A stretch of DNA of 64,000 nt from the NCBI RefSeq assembly GCF_024693525.1, contig NZ_JAILKR010000062.1:1-64000 (forward strand). The letters are read 5' to 3'. Origin of the DNA: Selenomonas sp. GTDB taxonomy: Bacteria; Bacillota_C; Negativicutes; Selenomonadales; Selenomonadaceae. A model generated the notes under the pieces. The model saw nothing but the letters and a program-made list of their open reading frames with translations, did not search any database and was not told the DNA's origin. Positions 54,302 to 60,947 of the stretch are shown piece after piece; positions within the stretch are counted from its first letter, which is position 1; the number at the start of each line of letters is the position of its first letter. The position numbers were made by a program, and so were the translations under genes.

Positions 54302-55327
54302 TCATACCTCAACTTCGCCAGCGAGGACTTTCTGGTAATCCTCATAATTTTTCTTTAAAAGCTCTGGCGTATTTAACTCATAGGGACATTTGATGGTACA
54401 CTTACGGCAGTTGAGACAATTCTCGATTTTCTTCATCTCCGCCTGCATCTCCGGCGTAAGCCACGCCTTGGAGGGAGCGCGGCGCAGCATCAGCGACATA
54501 CGTGCACATTGGTTAATCATGATGCCAGCCGGGCAGGGCATACAATATCCGCAGCCACGGCAAAAATCCCCCGAAAGGGCCTGCTGCTCCCCTTCAATAT
54601 AGGTCTTGATTTCTTCATCCATGACCGGCATTTTCTCCATATAGGAAAGCCATTCCTCAAGTTCCTGCTGACGCTGGATGCCCCAAATAGGCACCACGTT
54701 ATCATACTGGGCGATATAAGCCATAGCCGCCTCAGAACGGTTGATAAGTCCCCCAGCCAGCCCCTTCATGGCAATAAAGCCGACATGTTTCTCCCGACAT
54801 AGGTTGACCAGTTTTATCTCCTGCTCGGATGCCAAGTAACTAAAGGGAAACTGCATCGTCTCGTAGAGCCCAGACTCCACACATTCAAAGGCTACCTTGA
54901 TTTTATGGGCCGTCACACCAATATGACGAATTTTCCCCTGAGCTTTGGCCTCAAGCATAGCCTCGTACATGCCTGAACCATCCCCTGGCCGCCAACACTG
55001 ATCCGCACAGTGGAACTGATACACATCGATGCAGTCGGTTCGAAGCAGCCCCAGGGAGGTCTCTAAATCCTGCCAAAAGCCTTCGGGGGTCTTAGCATGG
55101 GTCTTCGTTGCCAGGAACACTTTATCCCACATACCATGGAACGCTTCGCCAAGCTTTTCCTCACTATCGCTGTAAGCACGCGCCGTATCGAAATAGCGCA
55201 TGCCCCCCGCATAAGCTGCCTGCAAAAGCTTCACCGCTTCCGCCTTTGTCACGCGCTGAATCGGCAATGCACCAAAACCATTCTGTGGCACGGTAATGCC
55301 GGTTGTCCCCAAAGTTACCTGTCTCAT
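54302..55327 (-). CDS. Aldo/keto reductase with C-terminal 4Fe-4S domain
   Basis: 341 residues. Aldo/keto reductase fold with catalytic DTARAYSDSE (Asp/Tyr), ATKTH (Lys) and YQFHC (His). The C-terminal 100 residues hold two cysteine clusters (FCRGCGYCMPCPAGI, CLNCRKCTIKCPYEL) for iron-sulphur clusters, a common anaerobe architecture. Start behind AGGAGG. Followed directly by the FliB-type gene. Confidence 0.93.
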   Translation of the reverse strand: MRQVTLGTTGITVPQNGFGALPIQRVTKAEAVKLLQAAYAGGMRYFDTARAYSDSEEKLGEAFHGMWDKVFLATKTHAKTPEGFWQDLETSLGLLRTDCIDVYQFHCADQCWRPGDGSGMYEAMLEAKAQGKIRHIGVTAHKIKVAFECVESGLYETMQFPFSYLASEQEIKLVNLCREKHVGFIAMKGLAGGLINRSEAAMAYIAQYDNVVPIWGIQRQQELEEWLSYMEKMPVMDEEIKTYIEGEQQALSGDFCRGCGYCMPCPAGIMINQCARMSLMLRRAPSKAWLTPEMQAEMKKIENCLNCRKCTIKCPYELNTPELLKKNYEDYQKVLAGEVEV

Positions 55328-55423
55328 GATTACGCCCTCCTAAAACAAAACCTCGCTCTTATCTAATTATACCAAGATTCTCCCCATCCTTCTAAAATAA
55401 TTTTCCTAGACGTCATTTACTCA

Positions 55424-55452
55424 TTGTCAGAACTTTCGTCCAATGATATAAT
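55424..55452 (+). promoter_or_regulatory. Promoter of the 121-residue hypothetical gene
   Basis: TTGTCA (55424-55429), 17-base spacer, perfect TATAAT (55447-55452), 49 bases before the ATG. Confidence 0.85.
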
Positions 55453-55500
55453 TATAATAGTAGTATTTCCTGTATTGCACCAAGCAAAGGAGGGATTATC

Positions 55501-55866
55501 ATGAGCGGCATTGGTGCAATCAATGGGTCACCTAGCATCTGGAGCTTGGCTGCCTCAGGAATATCAGCCATCCGGGCCTCAGCTGCAACGACGGATTCAT
55601 CCCACGAAGCTCCCAATAAAAAAGACATATCGCTGGAACGTAAAACTGTGGAGAGTGCTACGATTACCAAGCGTATGTCTGATGGAGCCATGGTTGTTTT
55701 GACGCTGCACGGCGATAATGTGGTTACTTCGCATACCTACTCACGCACCGGCAAGAACTTGACCTTAACAACAAACTACGCACCGGGGCAGCAGCGCGAA
55801 ATTTATCACTATCAGGACAACATGGACAGTATTCTCGCTGGTTCTTTTATCAATATTACCGCTTAA
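55501..55866 (+). CDS. Hypothetical protein, single-gene transcript
   Basis: 121 residues, not recognised. Ser/Ala-rich N-terminus without a classical signal peptide, then a beta-rich stretch (SATITKRMSDGAMVVLTLHGDNVV, KNLTLTTNYAPGQQ, REIYHYQDN). Strong ribosome site AAGGAGGG, near-consensus promoter and its own terminator suggest high expression. Confidence 0.72.
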   Translation: MSGIGAINGSPSIWSLAASGISAIRASAATTDSSHEAPNKKDISLERKTVESATITKRMSDGAMVVLTLHGDNVVTSHTYSRTGKNLTLTTNYAPGQQREIYHYQDNMDSILAGSFINITA

Positions 55867-55910
55867 TAAATGCATCATGGATTCGATGAGGGGCATACAG
55901 GAAGATACTT

Positions 55911-55948
55911 TTAGCCGCTGGCATAGGACCAGCGGCTTTTTCTTTTTT
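55911..55948 (+). terminator. Terminator of the 121-residue gene
   Basis: AGCCGCTGG pairs with CCAGCGGCT across a seven-base loop, followed by TTTTTCTTTTTT on the plus strand. Confidence 0.92.
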
Positions 55949-55985
55949 CCCCTATTCGTGCCGTTCTCCCTTCCTTTCCCAGGAC

Positions 55986-56021
55986 AAAAACAAAGCCCAG
56001 GCAAATTCTTCACTCGCCTGG
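55986..56021 (-). terminator. Terminator downstream of the acidic-tail gene
   Basis: CCAGGC / GCCTGG stem followed by GCTTTGTTTTTG on the minus strand. The 130 bases between it and the acidic-tail gene contain no supported gene and look like a 3' untranslated region. Confidence 0.6.
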
Positions 56022-56147
56022 ACTCCTTTGCTACCATTAATGGTTTTACCGTATCATATCAAACCGATAATGTCAAATTTCCTGCCGATGTAATCCGCTT
56101 CACCATCGATAAGGATTACGAGCTGAATCTCCTTTCAATCAAGCACG

Positions 56148-56627
56148 TCAATCCTCCTCATCGTCATCGGAATCATTCCAGTCTGAATCTTCAGCGCTGC
56201 TATCCGACAAGTCCTCATAATCAAAATCATAATCCGCATTAGCTGCGTCACCAATTTCCCCTTCATCGTCATCCCAAAGCAAATCATCATCTGCCTTGTA
56301 TTCCTCATAATCATAGTTATCCAAATAACTCGTGTAATCATTGGTAATTTCCTGGTTCACCGTTTTCTTATCCCCACTTAATATATGCCCCAAGATCGCA
56401 CCAGCAGCCACACCACCGGCAACACTGCGCAACATATGGTTTCGATCTTTTGGATAAGCTGCTTGCGATCGTCCTGCCACGGCATTTTGCATAGTTGCGT
56501 CCCTTAATCCGCGCTCGTCCTTGTCAGTCAAAACAGCCTGCTTTTCGCCTTTCCCCTTGTCCTTTTGGGGCCGGAATAGCAGCCAGCCAAGAAATACGCC
56601 AAAACCAATCAGTAGCAACGTCCCCAT
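56148..56627 (-). CDS. Membrane protein with long acidic C-terminal tail
   Basis: 159 residues. N-terminal helix (LLLIGFGVFLGWLLF), a basic linker (RPQKDKGKGEKQ), a glycine/alanine-rich second hydrophobic stretch (SVAGGVAAGAILGHIL), then about 60 residues dominated by Asp/Glu with Tyr (YLDNYDYEEYKADDDLLWDD...). The tail could bind cations or basic proteins. ATG at 56627 behind GGAGGG. Not recognised. Confidence 0.75.
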   Translation of the reverse strand: MGTLLLIGFGVFLGWLLFRPQKDKGKGEKQAVLTDKDERGLRDATMQNAVAGRSQAAYPKDRNHMLRSVAGGVAAGAILGHILSGDKKTVNQEITNDYTSYLDNYDYEEYKADDDLLWDDDEGEIGDAANADYDFDYEDLSDSSAEDSDWNDSDDDEED

Positions 56628-56658
56628 AACATTCCCTCCCTGTAACTCGATTATCTAT

Positions 56659-56687
56659 ATTATAATCGCATCCGTATCCTTTGGCTA
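56659..56687 (-). promoter_or_regulatory. Promoter of the acidic-tail gene
   Basis: Minus strand TAGCCA (56682-56687), 17-base spacer, perfect TATAAT (56659-56664), 31 bases before the ATG. Confidence 0.65.
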
Positions 56688-56786
56688 TAAGCAAATTGTC
56701 CGGTCAAATTCACCACCAAAGCAGGATAATTGCCGCAGGTAAAAGAAATACATACGGAAGCAATTGTCAAAAAGGAGGACAATACC

Positions 56787-57359
56787 ATGTCAATACTACA
56801 AGATATTCTAGCGGTCAACGAATCCTTCTGCCAAACCCCGCCGATGGACTATACCCAGGAAGACCACCAACAGAGCAAACTGCCCCAAAAACAGGTAGCA
56901 ATCATCACCTGCATGGATACCCGGCTGGTCAATTTTCTTGAACCCGCCTTAGGACTAGCCCGGGGCGATGCCAAAGTTATCAAGACTGCCGGGAACTCCA
57001 TAACGGGCGTTTTTGACGGCACCATTCGCAGCCTGATGGTGTGCATCTATGAACTAGGCGTGAAAGAAATCCTCGTCATCGGCCATCATGAATGCGGCAT
57101 GTCCAAGACCACCTCCCAGAGCCTCACCAAAGCCATGTTGTCGCGCGGTGTTCAACCGGAAGCCATTCACATGATTGCCAAGGAACTCAAAGAATGGGCC
57201 GACGAATTCCAGCACCCGAAACAAAACGTCATCGATACCGTCGAAGCCATTCGGGTAAATCCACTAATTCCTTCCGACGTACCGGTCCATGGCTTGATTT
57301 TCCATCCACGAACTGGTAAATTAGACGTCGTAATAGAAGGTTATGATTATGCAAAATAG
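56787..57359 (+). CDS. Beta-class carbonic anhydrase
   Basis: Zinc enzyme interconverting CO2 and bicarbonate, 190 residues. Zinc ligand motif CMDTRL and GHHECGM (His and Cys), with AGNSITG between them. The short form lacks extra C-terminal elements. ATG at 56787 lies behind AAGGAGG; upstream frame to 56730 has no ribosome site. A 39-residue membrane protein follows nine bases later. Confidence 0.93.
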   Translation: MSILQDILAVNESFCQTPPMDYTQEDHQQSKLPQKQVAIITCMDTRLVNFLEPALGLARGDAKVIKTAGNSITGVFDGTIRSLMVCIYELGVKEILVIGHHECGMSKTTSQSLTKAMLSRGVQPEAIHMIAKELKEWADEFQHPKQNVIDTVEAIRVNPLIPSDVPVHGLIFHPRTGKLDVVIEGYDYAK

Positions 57360-57368
57360 GGGTCTTTT

Positions 57369-57488
57369 ATGGTAATGTTCTTGATTCTATGTTTTATTCT
57401 TCTTGTTGGTCTGATTACACTGCTTTACCTTACGTGGAAGCTGCTCAAGTTTCTTTTCACCAGGCTCAGCCACTATAATCAGCAATAG
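57369..57488 (+). CDS. Tiny membrane protein (39 residues)
   Basis: ATG 57369 to TAG 57488, six bases after AGGGG and nine bases past the carbonic anhydrase stop. Product MVMFLILCFILLVGLITLLY... is one long hydrophobic helix followed by a basic end (WKLLKFLFTRLSHYNQQ). Typical of small inner-membrane proteins; probably translated with the carbonic anhydrase. Not recognised. Confidence 0.55.
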   Translation: MVMFLILCFILLVGLITLLYLTWKLLKFLFTRLSHYNQQ

Positions 57489-57593
57489 AAAAAAGCCTCC
57501 ATCGGTTGCTTATTCATCCAACTTCTCAATAAATTTCATCGTAAAAATACAAAGGCGGGCGGAATTGACTTGTCATAATTGACCGGTCAATTA

Positions 57594-58196
57594 TCAGAAT
57601 GCATGCCGATACCCTAAGGATATACCTACACCGTTATAGCCGGGATTATGGGTCTTGAAGCCGTTGGAAGCATGGTGGATGATATAGGCGGCGCTTATGG
57701 AATCCTCTGCAGTGAAATGATAGGTGACTCGCGGGCCAATCCGCCAGAGGAAGCCAAAGGCTCTGCCGTTAGCTGGATGCGCGTGATTATACGCCAAGAT
57801 TGACCCAGCCCCATCGATGGATGCCGACCACTTCTTGGATAAATTTTTCTCCCAGCGCATCATATAGGATGGGCCCAGCCCCACCGCCTCCGAGTCCCGG
57901 GCAATATCATCATCGGTGATCTTACCCAAAGGGCGCGACACGCTGAGGCCATAGTGAAGCGAGACATCTTTTATTTTTTTGTATTGCCGATAGATATGAA
58001 GATTGTAAAGGTCGATGTCACGCCTAGCAAACCAGTGGCCATCGAGATATTCTAACTGGATTTCCACCGCCCGATCCTTGGCGGGCTTTGTCTCAACTGG
58101 CACACTGCTTTGAGCCATTCCGGTATTGGACAAAAGAATAACCATTGCGGCCATTGTCATCCCCTGGCAAAACATCCTTCTGCTATCCATAATCAT
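57594..58196 (-). CDS. PagL-like lipid A 3-O-deacylase (acyloxyacyl hydrolase family)
   Basis: About 200 residues. Signal peptide (RMFCQGMTMAAMVILLS, cleavage near GMA), then an eight-strand barrel-like sequence. The catalytic signature YIIHHASNGFKTHNPGYNGVG has the PagL His-x-Ser-Asn motif and NPG; terminal YRHAF is an outer-membrane strand. PagL removes a 3-O acyl chain from lipid A. ATG 58196 or 58190 could be used; AAGGA lies just ahead of both. Supports an LPS outer membrane. Confidence 0.85.
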   Translation of the reverse strand: MIMDSRRMFCQGMTMAAMVILLSNTGMAQSSVPVETKPAKDRAVEIQLEYLDGHWFARRDIDLYNLHIYRQYKKIKDVSLHYGLSVSRPLGKITDDDIARDSEAVGLGPSYMMRWEKNLSKKWSASIDGAGSILAYNHAHPANGRAFGFLWRIGPRVTYHFTAEDSISAAYIIHHASNGFKTHNPGYNGVGISLGYRHAF

Positions 58197-58260
58197 CACG
58201 TCCTTTTTCATCATTTTTTTAGCTTGACTGCATAAATTGCTTTACTAAGTATTTCGCCAT

Positions 58261-58294
58261 AAAAAAAAAGAATCCCTATCTAAAAGAGATTCTT
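58261..58294 (-). terminator. Terminator of the ThrE-type exporter gene
   Basis: AAGAATC / GGATTCTT stem followed by eight Ts on the minus strand, about 27 bases after the stop. Confidence 0.88.
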
Positions 58295-58319
58295 TTCGTT
58301 TTCTTATTCGTAAAGCGGC

Positions 58320-59660
58320 TTATTCCTCATTATAGCGCTGAGCTAGCAGACGGCGTTCGTTTTCCAACTTTCGCTCTTGAATGTAGCGATGAATGAAGAT
58401 ATTGGGAATTGCCACACCAACGGCAATACTGATGATGATGATAACCGCCTCGACACCGCTTCGTATGCCATCTAGCAAAGCACTCGAGGTGATGAACTGA
58501 ATGTTCAGCAAGGCAAAGAGCAGCCGATAAAGCAAAACGCCGGGAATCATCGGAATGGCTGATGGAATCGTCATGATGATATTAGGAGTGTGAAACCAAT
58601 GGATTGCCCGCAGGGCGATGACGCCCACCACAGCCGCCCCAAAGAAGGAGCCAGCCGCCTGGGACCAGCCAAGTTCCATCACCGTCACGTTGCGGAGCAA
58701 TACGGTGATAATGCTACCAACTCCCACCACAGGCAACAAGCGCTTCGGAACGTTGAAGATAATGGAAAACCCGATAGAGGCAATCGCCGCCGCTAGAGCC
58801 TGGGATACGTAAGAAGTCTCCGCCGCCGAAAGGCTCACGGCCGTAAAGTCTGTAACGCCCCCTAAGCGGATAGCCATCACAATGCCAAAGGTCATGGAGC
58901 CAACAACTAGCAGCGTATGCATGGCTCTTGTCATGCCGGAAACAATAAAGTTGTTGAGTAAATCATCCACGGCATTGATAAGCGGAATACCTGGCACCAA
59001 AAACAGGGTGCAGGCAATCAGCGGATACCAGTTGAGATTCCCCGTCAAAAACTGCGTAGCCCAGGCCAGCAGCGTCGTTGCAAAGGAAGTAATGGCTATG
59101 GACGCATAGGTGTTAAACCCATAGCCTAGGCAAACGCGGCGAATCAGAAAGCCCAACAGCGCGCAGACAGCCGTCAGCAAAAAATCCAACCAGCTGCCAC
59201 CGAAGAGTTTACAAAATCCACCACAGGCAGCCCCCGCCCCTAAGGCAGTGAGCCATACCGGATAATTCCGTGGCAGCTTGCGGATATTTTCCAGCTGCCG
59301 CTCAAAATCCTGCAGGGAATAATTTTTGGCCATGGCCCGCCAAGTCAGCTTACTGACCGCTGAAAGGGTCGTCATATTGACGCCATGCTTGGTACATTTG
59401 CGAAACTCCGTATAGGAATGCCGGTCATCGTTGACGTTAAGCATCAGCGTCGTATACATGACATGCTGATGAATGCGATCCTTCGGGATTCCCATAAAGG
59501 AGGCCGCCCGCATCATATCACGCAGGGTACGGTCCGAATCGGCGCCATTTTCCATCAGCAGCTGTCCCGTATGCAGCAACAGATGCATTTTGGGACTAAT
59601 CTCGGCAAATGGTTCGCTAAAAATGCGTTCCTTCTCTTCATTTTTATCCAAACTATTCAT
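58320..59660 (-). CDS. Threonine/serine exporter, ThrE family (DUF1212/DUF3815 fused)
   Basis: 446 residues. N-terminal soluble region (LLLHTGQLLMENGADSDRTLRDMMRAASFMGI) typical of ThrE, then ten or so helices in two halves (YPVWLTALGAGAACGGFCKLFGG; PLIACTLFLVPGIPLINAVDDLL; SAIPMIPGVLLYRLLFALL). Exports threonine and serine in Corynebacterium; the substrate here is inferred. In the same direction as the hydrolase gene upstream (27-base gap). Confidence 0.9.
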   Translation of the reverse strand: MNSLDKNEEKERIFSEPFAEISPKMHLLLHTGQLLMENGADSDRTLRDMMRAASFMGIPKDRIHQHVMYTTLMLNVNDDRHSYTEFRKCTKHGVNMTTLSAVSKLTWRAMAKNYSLQDFERQLENIRKLPRNYPVWLTALGAGAACGGFCKLFGGSWLDFLLTAVCALLGFLIRRVCLGYGFNTYASIAITSFATTLLAWATQFLTGNLNWYPLIACTLFLVPGIPLINAVDDLLNNFIVSGMTRAMHTLLVVGSMTFGIVMAIRLGGVTDFTAVSLSAAETSYVSQALAAAIASIGFSIIFNVPKRLLPVVGVGSIITVLLRNVTVMELGWSQAAGSFFGAAVVGVIALRAIHWFHTPNIIMTIPSAIPMIPGVLLYRLLFALLNIQFITSSALLDGIRSGVEAVIIIISIAVGVAIPNIFIHRYIQERKLENERRLLAQRYNEE

Positions 59661-59687
59661 AGGTTATCTTGCTCATTCCCCTATCTG

Positions 59688-60464
59688 TTATTCTTGCACC
59701 TCTGGGCCAAAAAATTCCACAATCTTTGAAATGGCTAAGGCCATGTGGTTCTGATTCTGGAAGGGGTGATTTGCCCCCTCGACGGCAATAAATTCAATGA
59801 CATTGTTCTCGGCAAATTCCTGGGAAATTGCAAAGGGAATCATTTCATCCTTCGTACCGTGCAGAATCAGCATATCATCGGCAAAGTCAAAATACTCATG
59901 GTCCCGGACATCAAAGGCCTCTAGAGAATCCAGCAGGCCGTTATCGATTTTTAGTTTGCGCTCAAAACCCACCTGCACCTCTTTACCCTTGGCCAGCTTT
60001 GCCCGATTATCCTCGGTAAGATGTTTTTCCATGGAGTCAAACATGTTGACCGCCGGACTGCGCAGGGCTATTTTGGCAAAGGGATTTTCCTGCTCGATTA
60101 TATAACGCAACGTCAGATATGCCCCAAAGCTGGTGGAATAGTTGTAGACACGTTCTGCCTGCAGCTCCGTTTTTGCATAAGCCGTCACCAGCCGCAAATA
60201 GGTCATGCATTCGCCGATTTCCAGTTTCTTACGAGCATCTTCCCCATGACAAGGCCAATCAAAGGCAATAACGGCATAGCCTTTGTATTTATTTACCATA
60301 TGCTCGCCAAAGTTCGCCGTACCAGCCGTATCCTTATGGCTGCCAAAACCATGGGTCAGGATAACCACGTCACGAAAGATACGCACCGTCTTATCACTAT
60401 CACGGGTAAAGAGCTTGCAGCGAATGCTAAAGCCCTCTTCATTGATGTCAAACTTCTTTTCCAT
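59688..60464 (-). CDS. Alpha/beta hydrolase
   Basis: 258 residues. Oxyanion region ILTHGFGSHKDT, nucleophile elbow YSTSFGAYL (Ser), acid HGTKDEMIP (Asp) and GANHPF (His): a complete triad. Cytoplasmic, no signal. Serine-hydrolase of the esterase/peptidase-like group; substrate unknown. Start behind AAGGAAG with a longer-than-usual gap. Confidence 0.88.
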   Translation of the reverse strand: MEKKFDINEEGFSIRCKLFTRDSDKTVRIFRDVVILTHGFGSHKDTAGTANFGEHMVNKYKGYAVIAFDWPCHGEDARKKLEIGECMTYLRLVTAYAKTELQAERVYNYSTSFGAYLTLRYIIEQENPFAKIALRSPAVNMFDSMEKHLTEDNRAKLAKGKEVQVGFERKLKIDNGLLDSLEAFDVRDHEYFDFADDMLILHGTKDEMIPFAISQEFAENNVIEFIAVEGANHPFQNQNHMALAISKIVEFFGPEVQE

Positions 60465-60489
60465 AACCTAATGAGACTTCCTTTTAACC

Positions 60490-60912
60490 TTAATTTCTAT
60501 TGCGCATATTTCCATAGGCCCAGGATTCAATATACTGGGCTTCTCTTCCTAATGCCTCGGGCAGGCGGTGATAATCCCCTGTATAATCCGCAGTATCGGC
60601 ATGTTTGATATAATACGTGCCATTCGTTTTTTTCCAAACATAGAAATAACCATGGGAGGTAAGAACCGGATTTGATTTTGACCACTCATAGGCACAAGCG
60701 ACGAATATGGCATCCGAATCATTTGTCTGCACTTTTGTGGCCGAGGTCAAATCAACAAAACTAGCGACACCGGAACCCGAATAATGGGTGATGCGCAGGT
60801 AATGATTCGCATCATCATAAAAGAACAAACCGTTATGATAATGGCCTGCTTCAGCAAATCGCAGCGGCAACAACAACAGCAACAAGAAACACATCCATCC
60901 GATTTTTTTCAT
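60490..60912 (-). CDS. Secreted hypothetical protein
   Basis: 140 residues. Signal peptide MKKIGWMCFLLLLLLPL with cleavage near AEA, then a compact beta-rich domain rich in aromatic residues (HNGLFFYDDANHYLRITHY, VLTSHGYFYVWKKTNGTYYIKHAD). One cysteine. Not recognised. ATG at 60912 chosen as signal-peptide start behind GAGAGG; the frame reaches 60945. The end of polC lies 36 bases upstream. Confidence 0.75.
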   Translation of the reverse strand: MKKIGWMCFLLLLLLPLRFAEAGHYHNGLFFYDDANHYLRITHYSGSGVASFVDLTSATKVQTNDSDAIFVACAYEWSKSNPVLTSHGYFYVWKKTNGTYYIKHADTADYTGDYHRLPEALGREAQYIESWAYGNMRNRN

Positions 60913-60947
60913 AAGCCTGCCTCTCTTCCCTTTCCTTCTGAACACAA

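Noticed and set aside
55765..56242. Two opposite small frames between the 121-residue gene and the acidic-tail gene
   Set aside because: They run through two opposed terminators and have no ribosome sites or domains.
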